Source: Methylocella silvestris BL2 (lineage in GTDB: Bacteria > Pseudomonadota > Alphaproteobacteria > Rhizobiales > Beijerinckiaceae). Taken from it: a stretch of 64,000 bases of DNA. Position 1 is the stretch's first letter; each line of letters starts with the position of its first letter. The DNA is taken from contig NC_011666.1 of assembly GCF_000021745.1 (NCBI RefSeq), positions 2,180,501-2,244,500 on the forward strand, written 5' to 3'. Made by a program: the position numbers and the translations under genes. Shown in pieces: positions 17,534-26,119 of this stretch. Under the pieces are notes generated by a model. The model was not told the DNA's origin, made no database searches, and saw only the letters and a program-made list of their open reading frames with translations.

Positions 17534-18370
17534 ATGTTTCGTCTGGACGAGCGCCTTGGCCTTAATTTCCTCAATTTACCATTCGTGTCGGGCGCGAAAG
17601 CGGTCGCGCTCGACGTCGCCTACGGCGTGGAGCCGCGCCACCGTCTCGACGTCTACGCTCCAGCTGCAGCGTCATCGGCGCCGGTGGTGATCTTTCTGCA
17701 CGGCGGCGGCTGGGAGACCGGCGCGAAGGAGGACGACCGGTTCGTCATGGGCGGGCTTGTCGGGCGAGGCTTTGTCGCGATCACGCTGAACTATGGGCTC
17801 TACCCGGCTGTGCGTTATCCGGTCTTTCTCGAGGACGCCGCGATGGCTGTCGCATGGGCGAAGGACCATGCGCGGGGGTTTGGCGGAGATCCGGCGCGTG
17901 TCGTGCTTCTCGGCCATTCCGCGGGCGCCTACATTGCGGCCATGCTTAGCCTCGATGTGCGTTGGCTCGGCGGCGTCGGACTCGATCCTGCGAGCGATAT
18001 AGCGGCGGCCATCGGGCTTGCCGGCCCTTATGATTTTCTTCCTTTGCGAAGCCCATCGCTCAAAGCCATTTTCGGACCGCCTGAAAGCTGGCCGCAGACG
18101 CAGCCGATGGCCTATGTGACAGGCAAGCGGCCATTCATGCTGCTGGCGACCGGCGATAATGACGACGCTGTCGATCCCGCCAACACAAGCCGGCTCGTAA
18201 ATAAAATTCGCCAATCCGGCGGCGGCGTACAAACGATCGTTTATCCTGGCTTGTCGCATCGCGGCATACTGGCGGCGCTCGCCTGGCCTCTGCGTTTTCT
18301 GGCGCCTGTGCTTGACGATATCGCCGGCTTCGTCGCACGGCGCTGCCCCCCAACATCGGATCAGCCGTGA
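17534..18370 (+). CDS. Alpha/beta hydrolase (esterase/lipase, HGGG type)
   Basis: The 278-residue hydrolase has the oxyanion-hole motif FLHGGGWETGAKED, the nucleophile elbow GHSAGAYIAAM, an Asp in the ATGDNDDAVDPANT region and the catalytic His in YPGLSHRGI. There is no signal peptide, so it is probably cytoplasmic. It is divergent from the flavin oxidase gene (147 bp apart) and coupled by a GTGA overlap to the DUF1295 gene, which suggests a shared role in lipid turnover. The substrate is unknown. Confidence 0.85.
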   Translation: MFRLDERLGLNFLNLPFVSGAKAVALDVAYGVEPRHRLDVYAPAAASSAPVVIFLHGGGWETGAKEDDRFVMGGLVGRGFVAITLNYGLYPAVRYPVFLEDAAMAVAWAKDHARGFGGDPARVVLLGHSAGAYIAAMLSLDVRWLGGVGLDPASDIAAAIGLAGPYDFLPLRSPSLKAIFGPPESWPQTQPMAYVTGKRPFMLLATGDNDDAVDPANTSRLVNKIRQSGGGVQTIVYPGLSHRGILAALAWPLRFLAPVLDDIAGFVARRCPPTSDQP

Positions 18371-19176
18371 CTCGCATCGTGTTCATCCTATTATGCGTCG
18401 CTCTTCTCAATTGCGCTATCATGGGATTTGCCGCGGCGGCGCAGCGCGTCACAGGCAAGTCAGGATGGGCCGACGCGTTCTGGACGTTTGGCGTCGGCGT
18501 TTCGGGCGCCATATTCGCCCTTGCGGCGTTGGCCTCCGGCGAGGGCCCGCCGGCGCGGGGGCTTCTCGTCGCGGTCATGGTGTTTTTCTGGGCGGCGCGG
18601 CTTTGCGTCCATATCGCGCGGCGCGCCATAAAGGGGCCGGACGATCCGCGTTATGCCGCCTTGCGGCGCGAATGGGGCGAGGCGGCGGCGCGCAAGATGT
18701 TCTGGTTTCTGCAAACACAGGCCTTTTTCGCCGTCTTCCTCGCGTTGAGCGTCTGGGCCGCCGCCGCCAATCCACGGCCCGGCCTTGATCCGAGGGATTA
18801 CGCCGGCGCGCTGCTGCTTGTCATCGCCGTCATCGGAGAGGGCGCGGCCGATCGCGCCGTGCGGAATTTCGGGCGCGATCCGGCCAATCAAGGTCGCATC
18901 TGCGATATCGGACTCTGGCGCTGGTCGCGGCATCCGAATTATTTTTTCGAATGGCTCGGTTGGCTCGCCTATCCAATCATCGCCATCGATTTTTCTGGCT
19001 CCTATCTGTGGGGCTGGTTCGCCTTGACGGCGCCCGCGGCGATGTATTGGCTGCTTGTTCACGTATCGGGACTGCCGCCTCTGGAAAAACACATGCTGGA
19101 GAGCCGCGGCGCGGCGTTTCGAGCCTACCGCGACCGCACGAGCGCATTTTTCCCGTGGCCGCCGAAATCCGTCTAG
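18367..19176 (+). CDS. DUF1295 membrane protein (steroid 5-alpha-reductase-like)
   Basis: This integral membrane protein of 269 residues with about six to seven hydrophobic segments starts at a GTG overlapping the hydrolase stop. The C-terminal signature RICDIGLWRWSRHPNYFFEW and the ending GAAFRAYRDRTSAFFPWPPK are those of DUF1295 proteins, which are related to steroid 5-alpha-reductase and isoprenylcysteine methyltransferases. These proteins frequently accompany DUF1365 and CFA-type genes. Reaction unknown; a reductase acting on an acyl or isoprenoid lipid is inferred. Confidence 0.88.
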   Translation: MTRIVFILLCVALLNCAIMGFAAAAQRVTGKSGWADAFWTFGVGVSGAIFALAALASGEGPPARGLLVAVMVFFWAARLCVHIARRAIKGPDDPRYAALRREWGEAAARKMFWFLQTQAFFAVFLALSVWAAAANPRPGLDPRDYAGALLLVIAVIGEGAADRAVRNFGRDPANQGRICDIGLWRWSRHPNYFFEWLGWLAYPIIAIDFSGSYLWGWFALTAPAAMYWLLVHVSGLPPLEKHMLESRGAAFRAYRDRTSAFFPWPPKSV

Positions 19177-19574
19177 CCATGCAGCGCGCGCGTGACGTGA
19201 AATCCGGCGGAGGCGGCGGCCGCCGTCAAAACCGCGCCCCATGACATATCAACGAGGCTAAGCGTCCATGTCCAGTTGCGGATCGTCGCCTGGCTGGTCA
19301 GATCATAGGTTGCATAACAAAAAAAGCCGAACAAGGCGCCGTAGAGGATCGCGGTGGAGACGCGCCCGCTGGCCAGCGCCGGCAGCACAGCGAAGATCAC
19401 AACGCCGACGACGAAAAGAGCGTAGAAGGTGAGCGCCGGCGGCAGGTCGAAGCCAGCCCGCAAAACGTCCTGAAGCGTAGCCCTGTAGAGCCTGTCGCCC
19501 ATAAAGCTTAGCCAGACGAAATCAATCCCGAGAAATACAACGGCGGTCGACGCATAAGCGATCACATAGCGCAT
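19173..19574 (-). CDS. DUF2177 family membrane protein
   Basis: The 133-residue protein has about four transmembrane helices and DUF2177 features: FLGIDFVWLSFMGDRLYR near the start, ILYGALFGFFCYATYDLTSQ in the middle and WTLSLVDMSWGAVLTA late. It is convergent with the DUF1295 gene (four-base overlap). Members occur in the same stress and lipid gene sets as DUF1295 and DUF1365; function is unknown. Confidence 0.88.
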   Translation of the reverse strand: MRYVIAYASTAVVFLGIDFVWLSFMGDRLYRATLQDVLRAGFDLPPALTFYALFVVGVVIFAVLPALASGRVSTAILYGALFGFFCYATYDLTSQATIRNWTWTLSLVDMSWGAVLTAAAASAGFHVTRALHG

Positions 19575-19653
19575 GTCGAAGATCCTTCGCCGGAACGCGT
19601 TGCGCCGGCCTCATTATTTTGCTTCAACCTTGTCGCATCCGCTTCGTTCCTTT

Positions 19654-19667
19654 GCTAGCATGCTAGC
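19654..19667. promoter_or_regulatory. 14-bp perfect palindrome upstream of crtI
   Basis: GCTAGCATGCTAGC is a perfect palindrome 39 bp upstream of the crtI start codon. It may be a repressor or activator site; it does not match the PpsR pattern seen upstream of other photosynthesis genes in the window. Confidence 0.3.
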
Positions 19668-19705
19668 TGCAATGACTAGAACGCGATGCAGGCGAAGACG
19701 ATGAC

Positions 19706-21196
19706 ATGAACGACTGTCCCTCGGCCATCGTTATTGGCGGCGGATTTGGCGGGATCGCCGCCGCGCTGCGGCTGCGCGCCAGGGGCTGGCGGGTTGTCCT
19801 GTTCGATCGCGCCCCGATGCTCGGCGGCCGCGCGCAGGTGTTTGAACGTGAGGGCTTTCGCCACGACGCCGGACCGACCGTCATCACCGCCCCCTTCCTG
19901 ATCGATGAATTGTTCGCGCTTTTCGGCAAGCGCCGCGAAGACTTTGTCGAATTCATCCCGCTCTCGCCCTGGTACAGATTCCGATTCGCCGATGGCGACG
20001 TCTTCGATTATGGCGGCAGCGTCGAAGACACGCTTGCCGAGATCCAGCGCATAGAACCTTCGGATGTGGCAGGCTATATGAATTTGCTCGAGCATTCCCG
20101 GCGGATGTTCGACACGGCGTTTACCGCTCTTTCCGACCAGCCGTTTCACGAACTCCCGACCATGTTGCGGCAGGGCGCAGCTCTTGCCCAGCTGCGGGCC
20201 TACAAGACGGTATGGGGCATGGTCTCGCATTATCTGACGAACCCCAAGCTGCGACAGGCATTTTCCATTCAGCCTCTGCTTCTTGGCGGCGACCCGTTCG
20301 AGACGACAAGCATTTACAGCCTTATTCATTATCTCGAACGCCAGTGGGGCGTCCTGTTCGCAAAAGGCGGCGCCGGCGCGATCATCGCAGCCCTAGCGAA
20401 GCTGATGGCGGATCAGGGCGTCGACATCCGCCTCAATTCCACCGTCGAGCGCGTGCTGATCGAAAACGGCGCAGCCCGCGGGGTGAGGCTTTCGAGCGGC
20501 GAAATCATCGCGTCCGACATCGTCGTCTCCAATGCCGACCCTATGTATCTTTATCGTAAAATGATCGACGAATCAGCGCAGCCGCTGTCGGTTCGCCTGA
20601 AGAAGCACGCGAAGCTTTCGATGGGCCTGTTCGTTCTCTATTTCGGGACGCGGCGACAATACAAGGATGTGGCGCACCATACAATCTGGCTCGGGGCACG
20701 CTACAGGGAGCTGCTCGCCGACATTTTTCAACGACGCATCCTGCCGGAGGATTTTTCGCTCTATGTGCATCGGCCGACGGCGACGGATGAAAGCTTTGCG
20801 CCGCCCGGATGCGACAGCTTTTACGTTCTGTGTCCGGTTCCCAATCTTCTGGGCAAGATTGACTGGGCGGTTGAAGGGCCGCGGCTTCAGGCGCGCATCG
20901 TCAAGGCGCTCGGCGCGACTCTGCTGCCCGGCCTCGGGGAGGTTATGACAGCTGATTTCTTCATGACGCCGGAGGACTTCGCTTCGCGCTATCTGAGCTT
21001 CGCCGGGACAGGGTTCTCGATCGCGCCGCTGTTTTCGCAGTCCGCCTGGTTTCGCTTTCACAATCGAGCCGAGGGGGTCGCAAATCTTTATCTTGTCGGC
21101 GCGGGAACGCATCCAGGCGCCGGAATTCCCGGAGTGCTCTGTTCGGCGAAAGTGCTCGACCGCCTGATTCCGCCAGCCGCGGCTTTCGTGCGATAA
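19706..21196 (+). CDS. crtI: Phytoene desaturase CrtI
   Basis: CrtI inserts double bonds into phytoene to give neurosporene or lycopene. The 496-residue protein has the FAD-binding AIVIGGGFGGIAAALRLRAR, the GPTVITAPFLIDELF substrate region and the C-terminal family signature NLYLVGAGTHPGAGIPGVL. It lies at one edge of the photosynthesis cluster, separated from crtB by 44 kb and convergent with hemA. No ATP-like or membrane-domain anomalies; length is typical. Confidence 0.95.
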   Translation: MNDCPSAIVIGGGFGGIAAALRLRARGWRVVLFDRAPMLGGRAQVFEREGFRHDAGPTVITAPFLIDELFALFGKRREDFVEFIPLSPWYRFRFADGDVFDYGGSVEDTLAEIQRIEPSDVAGYMNLLEHSRRMFDTAFTALSDQPFHELPTMLRQGAALAQLRAYKTVWGMVSHYLTNPKLRQAFSIQPLLLGGDPFETTSIYSLIHYLERQWGVLFAKGGAGAIIAALAKLMADQGVDIRLNSTVERVLIENGAARGVRLSSGEIIASDIVVSNADPMYLYRKMIDESAQPLSVRLKKHAKLSMGLFVLYFGTRRQYKDVAHHTIWLGARYRELLADIFQRRILPEDFSLYVHRPTATDESFAPPGCDSFYVLCPVPNLLGKIDWAVEGPRLQARIVKALGATLLPGLGEVMTADFFMTPEDFASRYLSFAGTGFSIAPLFSQSAWFRFHNRAEGVANLYLVGAGTHPGAGIPGVLCSAKVLDRLIPPAAAFVR

Positions 21197-21208
21197 TGCG
21201 CGCGCCGC

Positions 21209-22435
21209 TTATTGCGCGGCAATCGCCATCGCCTGCGACATCGGACACCGCGACCAGAGATGTGACAGCGTGTCGACGAGATAGTCCATCTGGGCGTCCG
21301 TATGCACCGGCGACGGCGTCAGCCTTATGCGCTCCGAACCGCGCGCGACGGTCGGGTAGTTGATCGGCTGCACATAGATCGCATAATCGTCGAGCAACAG
21401 ATCGGTGATCGCCTTGCAGTGCACCGGATCGCCGACGATCACCGGCACGATGTGGCTTTGGCTTCTCATGACCGGCAAGCCGGCGTCGGTGAGGCGCTGC
21501 TTCAATGTGATCGCGCGCTGCTGGTGAAGTACGCGCTCGGCGCTGCTGGCTTTCAGGTGGCGGATGCTGGCCCTCGCGCCGGCGGCGATGACGGGCGCGA
21601 GCGAGGTCGTGAAGATGAAGCCCGCCGCATAGGAGCGGATTGCGTCGCAGCAGGCGCGGCTGCCCGCGATGTAGCCGCCCATCACGCCGAAGCCCTTGGC
21701 GAGCGTGCCATTTATGATGTCGACCTGATCCATCGCGCCGTCGCGCTCGGCGACGCCGGCGCCACGCGCGCCATAGAGGCCGACGCCATGAACCTCGTCG
21801 AGGTAGGTCAGCGCGTTATATTTCTTCGCCAGCGCGCAGACCTCCGCAATCGGCGCAATATGGCCGTCCATCGAATAGACGCTTTCAAAGACAATCAATT
21901 TCGGCGCGTGCCTTGGATATTTGCTGAGTTTGGCCTCAAGATCCTTGATGTTGTTGTGGCGCCAGATTTCCTTCTGGCCGCCGCCGTGACGAATCCCCGC
22001 AATCAGAGACGCGTGATTTTTCTCGTCGGAAAAAATGACGCAGCCCGGGAGCAATTTGACCAACGTCGCGATCGCGGCATCATTGGCGACATAGGCGGAC
22101 GTAAACAACAAGGCGGATTCCTTGCCATGCAGGTCAGCCAGCTCGGCCTCGAGTTCGACGTGATAATGGGTGGTGCCGGAAATATTCCGCGTTCCGCCCG
22201 ATCCTGCGCCGGCCGTATCGAGGGCCTCATGCATCGCCGCGAGCACGACGGGATGCTGCCCCATGCCGAGGTAATCATTGGAGCACCAGACCGTCACGCT
22301 GCGATGCGCGCCGCCCCGTAAATGCTCGGCTTTGGGAAAGGCTCCGCGCTGGCGGATGATGTCGGCGAAGACGCGGTATCGCCCCTCCGCATGCAGGGCG
22401 TCGATCCGGACCTGGAAGCCTTGTTCGTAGTTCAT
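21209..22435 (-). CDS. hemA: 5-aminolevulinate synthase
   Basis: This PLP enzyme condenses glycine and succinyl-CoA to 5-aminolevulinate, the first committed step to heme and bacteriochlorophyll. The 408-residue sequence has [33 protein letters not shown], the PLP-Asp region [17 protein letters not shown] and the Schiff-base Lys in [13 protein letters not shown]. It lies downstream of puhE at the end of the minus-strand superoperon but has its own upstream region with tandem PpsR-type operators, so precursor supply appears to be co-regulated with pigment genes. Confidence 0.97.
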   Translation of the reverse strand: MNYEQGFQVRIDALHAEGRYRVFADIIRQRGAFPKAEHLRGGAHRSVTVWCSNDYLGMGQHPVVLAAMHEALDTAGAGSGGTRNISGTTHYHVELEAELADLHGKESALLFTSAYVANDAAIATLVKLLPGCVIFSDEKNHASLIAGIRHGGGQKEIWRHNNIKDLEAKLSKYPRHAPKLIVFESVYSMDGHIAPIAEVCALAKKYNALTYLDEVHGVGLYGARGAGVAERDGAMDQVDIINGTLAKGFGVMGGYIAGSRACCDAIRSYAAGFIFTTSLAPVIAAGARASIRHLKASSAERVLHQQRAITLKQRLTDAGLPVMRSQSHIVPVIVGDPVHCKAITDLLLDDYAIYVQPINYPTVARGSERIRLTPSPVHTDAQMDYLVDTLSHLWSRCPMSQAMAIAAQ

Positions 22436-22504
22436 GATCGGCTACCCTTAGGAGCTGGTCTCATGGCAGCACGGCAAGCGCGAATGCCGCCCCCGTTTCT
22501 CAGT

Positions 22505-22548
22505 TGTAAGTCTATCTTGTCATTTCTTTGTGTCAACTTATATTGACA
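22505..22548. promoter_or_regulatory. Tandem PpsR/CrtJ operators upstream of hemA
   Basis: The site at 22531-22548 reads TGTCAACTTATATTGACA, an exact TGT-N12-ACA. A second, imperfect copy, TGTAAGTCTATCTTGTCA, lies at 22505-22522. The two are separated by exactly 8 bp, the spacing seen at three other promoters in this window. They lie 70-113 bp upstream of the hemA ATG. PpsR is encoded at 38313-39755. Confidence 0.75.
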
Positions 22549-22731
22549 CCAAAAGGGTCCTCATGCGCCGGCGGCGCTGCCCGACCAAGAGCGTGCGGCC
22601 TCACATTTCTTCGCGAGGCGAAGCGAAAAATGAGAGCGATCGGACAGAGCGAAAAATTCGCGCGAGAAGAGGGCGGCGCAAAGATTGAAAAGGGTCGGCG
22701 GGCCTGCGCCAGGCGCTGGATCTGCGAAGCC

Positions 22732-23577
22732 TTATTCGCCTGCGCCGGCGAGTGGTTCGAGGACCAGGGCTTGAATCCGCGCGTCTTGCGCCGGGCCCGG
22801 CGCAGATTTTCTCTCGGTCCGGCGCGCTTTGAGGCTCCAGCTCCATAGCTTTTCGGCGGGAAGCGGCAAAACCAGGAACCAATGCTCCACGATCGCAAGA
22901 ATCATCAGGCTGGCAAGAAAAGCATAGCCCGCCCGCTGGAAATCGGGCGCGCCCGGCGCAATCGCATGCTGCGCAAGGAGAACAGCTGCTACTGTAGACG
23001 CCGTGACCGAAACCGGGAACAGCAGATTCATCGGCGACTTCTTGAAGTAGCTTTTCAGATATTGAATCGGCGCTGGCAGGAAGTTTTCCGTCAAATTGAG
23101 CACGCCAAAAAATATGTTGAGTTTGGCGCTGAGCCGCATCACCCACAGGATCATAAAGGTCGCGGCGCCGATTTGATTGGGCCCGCCGGCGGTTGCCGCG
23201 ACCACACATAGTGCGGTGACGAGAATCGCCAGCTCATGATAGAGGACGGCCTCAAACGAAAAGCGGAAGCGCTGAAAACCTGCGGCGCCTTCCGGGCAGG
23301 GGGTGCGGCGGGGGCCGGTCACGACCCCCATGAGAAAGCTCATCTCATGCCATGCCCAGATCATCAGGGCGCAGCTGAAGGCGAGATAGGCGCCGCCGAT
23401 CGTCGTATCAGCGCTGCTTCTCGCCAGTCCGTAGAAGGACAGGCCCATGAGCGCCGTTGCAGCCAGCAGGCTCCAGCGAAATGTATGCGATGGCAGGCCA
23501 TTGACATAGATCACAAGGCCTGTGCTGAACCACCAGACGAACAGGCAATACAGAATGGGCAGGCCGTAATCGCTCAT
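22732..23577 (-). CDS. puhE: Photosynthetic complex assembly protein PuhE
   Basis: This 281-residue membrane protein has about eight hydrophobic segments. The WAWHEMSFLMGVVTGPRR block, FEAVLYHELAILVTALCVV, and MRLSAKLNIFFGVLNLTENF with LPAPIQYLKSYF are the family signature of PuhE, which affects assembly of the reaction centre/LH1 complex. It is downstream of acsF by 13 bp in the bchFNBHLM-puh superoperon. The charged C-terminus is not conserved. Confidence 0.9.
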   Translation of the reverse strand: MSDYGLPILYCLFVWWFSTGLVIYVNGLPSHTFRWSLLAATALMGLSFYGLARSSADTTIGGAYLAFSCALMIWAWHEMSFLMGVVTGPRRTPCPEGAAGFQRFRFSFEAVLYHELAILVTALCVVAATAGGPNQIGAATFMILWVMRLSAKLNIFFGVLNLTENFLPAPIQYLKSYFKKSPMNLLFPVSVTASTVAAVLLAQHAIAPGAPDFQRAGYAFLASLMILAIVEHWFLVLPLPAEKLWSWSLKARRTERKSAPGPAQDARIQALVLEPLAGAGE

Positions 23578-23590
23578 TGCGCCGCTCCGG

Positions 23591-24652
23591 CTACCACACG
23601 GGGGACAGGCGGATGTTCGCCGGCATGTCGTTGCGTATCGCCGGCACGAGATAGAGCCGCACGAACGCCAGGCCGGCCGCGCCGGTCAGGGACAGTTTTT
23701 GCATCCGGCCCAGAACGCCGCCGCGCTTCTCGGCGCGCGTCATCGCCTCGCCGATGCGCCGCAGGCGATCCAGCCCGGCGTGGAAGGCGGGATTGTCGAG
23801 ATCGAGCGCGAGCGGAAAGGTCTGGCGGGAAATTTCGGACGTGATCCTGAAGACGGCAAAATCATACTCGTCCGGGGTCAGCCCGAGAGCCTTGTGAAAT
23901 TCCGGCCTTGCATGGTCGCGCACATACATTGTTGCGAAGACAGCGATCAGGAAGAATTTCACCCAGTAGACGTTCATGCCGCTCAGCAGCTTCGGATTCG
24001 CGCGCATCAGCAGCGCAAAAGCCTCGCCGTGCCGGAATTCGTCATTGCACCATTTATCGAACCATTTGAAAATCGGATGAATGCGCCGCTCGGGGTAGCG
24101 CTCCAGCTGCCGAAAGATGGTGATATAGCGCGCGTAGCCGATCTTCTCCGAAAGATAAGTCGCGTAGAAGATGAACTTGGGCTTGAAGAAGGTGTATTTC
24201 TTGGCTTTCGTCAGAAAGCCGAGATCGACCCCGATCTTGAGGTCCTTCAAAGTGGCGTTGATGAAGCCGGCGTGGCGCGCCTCATCCCGGCTCATATATC
24301 CGAACAGCGCGCGAATGTCGGGATTGCTCGCGCGCTTGCGCAATTCAGCGTAGAGCACACAGCCAGAAAATTCCGCCGTCACGGAGCTCACGAGAAAATC
24401 CACAAACTCCTTGCGCAGCGCTTCCGGCAGATGCGACAGATCGGTATCGAATTCGTCGGTGCGGACGAAATGGCCCTGGTTGGGATCGCGCGCCATTTCG
24501 TCAATCAGGGCGTCCCATTCGGTGCGCACCGGGCCGACGTCGATGCGATCGATTTCGGCGAAGTCGGTTGTGTAGAATCGTGGGCTGAGCACGGTGTCGG
24601 CCGTCGCCATGGCGGTCGTTTCGTTCGGCGCGCTCTTGCGGTCTGCGGTCAT
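23591..24652 (-). CDS. acsF: Aerobic Mg-protoporphyrin IX monomethyl ester cyclase AcsF
   Basis: This diiron, oxygen-dependent cyclase forms the fifth (E) ring of bacteriochlorophyll. It has 353 residues and the two diiron motifs DEARHAGF and DEFRHGEAF, plus [20 protein letters not shown] near the start. The ATG at 24652 has GGAGGG upstream. It overlaps the preceding small gene by ATGA. No bchE (the anaerobic cyclase) is found in this window, which suggests an oxygen-requiring route unless bchE lies elsewhere. Confidence 0.96.
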   Translation of the reverse strand: MTADRKSAPNETTAMATADTVLSPRFYTTDFAEIDRIDVGPVRTEWDALIDEMARDPNQGHFVRTDEFDTDLSHLPEALRKEFVDFLVSSVTAEFSGCVLYAELRKRASNPDIRALFGYMSRDEARHAGFINATLKDLKIGVDLGFLTKAKKYTFFKPKFIFYATYLSEKIGYARYITIFRQLERYPERRIHPIFKWFDKWCNDEFRHGEAFALLMRANPKLLSGMNVYWVKFFLIAVFATMYVRDHARPEFHKALGLTPDEYDFAVFRITSEISRQTFPLALDLDNPAFHAGLDRLRRIGEAMTRAEKRGGVLGRMQKLSLTGAAGLAFVRLYLVPAIRNDMPANIRLSPVW

Positions 24653-24954
24653 AGCGCCCTCCATGAGGAAAAGCTGACGTCGAAGAGTTGGGTGAGTTCG
24701 AATTGCGACTTGATGCGCGTCGCGATCCTGTCGAACCAGCCGGGCTGAACGATTGTCGCGCGCCGACGCAGGACGAGACGCGAGCCGAACGGCGCCTCGA
24801 TCGCCTCGCCATGCACGATGACCTCGGCGCCGGGTCCGATGATCGCGTCGCCATCGAGGGTCACATGGGCGTGCAGACTGTCGAAACTATGCTCTATTTC
24901 GATCGCGCAGGGCGCTTCAAAGCGCCTGCGGCCAAGCAGCCAATCCGCGTTCAT
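24649..24954 (-). CDS. Conserved hypothetical protein between puhC and acsF
   Basis: The 101-residue, soluble, mostly beta-predicted protein ([40 protein letters not shown]) ends with a helix. Similar small genes are found at this position, between puhC and acsF, in other purple bacteria. ATGA overlaps on both sides place it firmly in the superoperon. A role in complex assembly or the cyclase reaction is inferred from its position only. Confidence 0.85.
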   Translation of the reverse strand: MNADWLLGRRRFEAPCAIEIEHSFDSLHAHVTLDGDAIIGPGAEVIVHGEAIEAPFGSRLVLRRRATIVQPGWFDRIATRIKSQFELTQLFDVSFSSWRAL

Positions 24955-25424
24955 GGCGCGCTTCCTTTCTCCGTCAGAAGCTTCGCGAAAGCTCCCGAAT
25001 TGGTCTCGCCGAATGCGTTGAGCTCGACCACGCGTCCCGTCGCGCGATCCTCGATCGACAGTGCGCTATCTTCGCCAAGTTGTAGGCGGAAGGGCGGCCC
25101 GGCGGTCGCCGTGGTGATCGCCGCATCGTCGGCGCGGCGCTCTCTCGCGAAGGAGCGAAGCACCCCCCGGATGAAGCCGTTGGCGCCTGCCGAAAGCACG
25201 GTAACCTCAGTGTTGTTGCTGGCGTCGAACACGGCGACTGATCCGTCGGCGCGATCTTCGAAGCGCAAATCGCGCGAAATGCCTGCAGCGGGCGCCGGCG
25301 CGTGATAGACGCCAGCGCCTGTCAGCCGACCGATCGAGACCAGGAGAAGCGCGAAAACAACCAGGCCGCCGGCTGCAAAAAGCGGCAGACGGGGAAACGG
25401 GCGATAGCCGACAAACTGGTTCAT
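24951..25424 (-). CDS. puhC: Photosynthetic complex assembly protein PuhC
   Basis: PuhC has 157 residues with one N-terminal membrane anchor (FAAGGLVVFALLLVSIGRL) and a periplasmic domain with RDLRFEDRADGSVAVFDA, GFIRGVLRSFARERR and LTDxG-like GRVVELNAFGETNSGAF elements. PuhC helps LH1/reaction-centre assembly. It overlaps puhB and the small downstream gene by four bases each, in the conserved puhABC order. Confidence 0.9.
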   Translation of the reverse strand: MNQFVGYRPFPRLPLFAAGGLVVFALLLVSIGRLTGAGVYHAPAPAAGISRDLRFEDRADGSVAVFDASNNTEVTVLSAGANGFIRGVLRSFARERRADDAAITTATAGPPFRLQLGEDSALSIEDRATGRVVELNAFGETNSGAFAKLLTEKGSAP

Positions 25425-26119
25425 GACGCTTTTTCCTGCATCGCCGCGCTATCCTGATCGGCGCAGCCGCAGGCGTCCCTGTTGGGACGAGAGCCCTCAT
25501 AGACCTTGAGGCCAGGCGCCGAACGCTTGGTTGCTGAGGAGAAGCTAGTGAGCGCTCCGGCGAGAATGGCGGAAACGCGGGCGGCCTGCGGCACGGCGCG
25601 CAGCATCGGCTCGGGCTTCGCCCAGCGCCACGGCCGCGCATGCGGCCAAAGAATGAGATAGGCGAATTTGTCTGTTCCGGACAGGGCCAGCGCAATGTCG
25701 CCAAAACCCTCCGCATCCGCCTTGAGCGCGGCGGAGTCGACGATTGTGAAGGGGAAGTTGATGGTGATCGGCAACGCGACGCCGATGCGCATGACGATCC
25801 GTTTGCTGGTGATCGAATAGACCGTTGTTTTCGCCGTAAGCCAGGCGATCAGCGTCAGCATCCCGCAGGACAACATTGCGAGTGAGACGAGCCAAAGGAA
25901 GGATTGCGCGGCGCCCCGCAGTCCAAGGCCGTCCGCCGCCGCGGAGCCGACGCCCCACGCAAGAAGAAGCGCGAAATAAACAGCGACAGCGCGCACATGG
26001 AATACGCTGCGCGTCAATCGTCCCCAGTCGGGAGCGCCCTGCCAGAGCAACTTCTCGCCGTCCGGCAGGGGCTGCGGCAGGCCGCGGATGGGTTCGAACT
26101 CGAAATCATCCTGGATCAT
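25421..26119 (-). CDS. puhB: Photosynthetic complex assembly protein PuhB
   Basis: PuhB has 232 residues, with two to three transmembrane helices and a C-terminal PH-like domain (TTVYSITSKRIVMRIGVALP; INFPFTIVDSAALKADAEGF). The N-terminus EFEPIRGLPQPLPDGEKLLW is typical. PuhB promotes reaction-centre assembly and binds bacteriochlorophyll-related partners. The gene overlaps puhA and puhC by four bases. Confidence 0.93.
   Translation of the reverse strand: MIQDDFEFEPIRGLPQPLPDGEKLLWQGAPDWGRLTRSVFHVRAVAVYFALLLAWGVGSAAADGLGLRGAAQSFLWLVSLAMLSCGMLTLIAWLTAKTTVYSITSKRIVMRIGVALPITINFPFTIVDSAALKADAEGFGDIALALSGTDKFAYLILWPHARPWRWAKPEPMLRAVPQAARVSAILAGALTSFSSATKRSAPGLKVYEGSRPNRDACGCADQDSAAMQEKAS

Noticed and set aside
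21302-22321. 339-codon plus-strand open frame opposite hemA
   Set aside because: Fully antisense to a well-conserved 5-aminolevulinate synthase with no independent support.
22528-22848. Plus-strand 106-codon frame downstream of puhE
   Set aside because: Overlaps the puhE C-terminus and the hemA operators, is Arg-rich and lacks a ribosome site.
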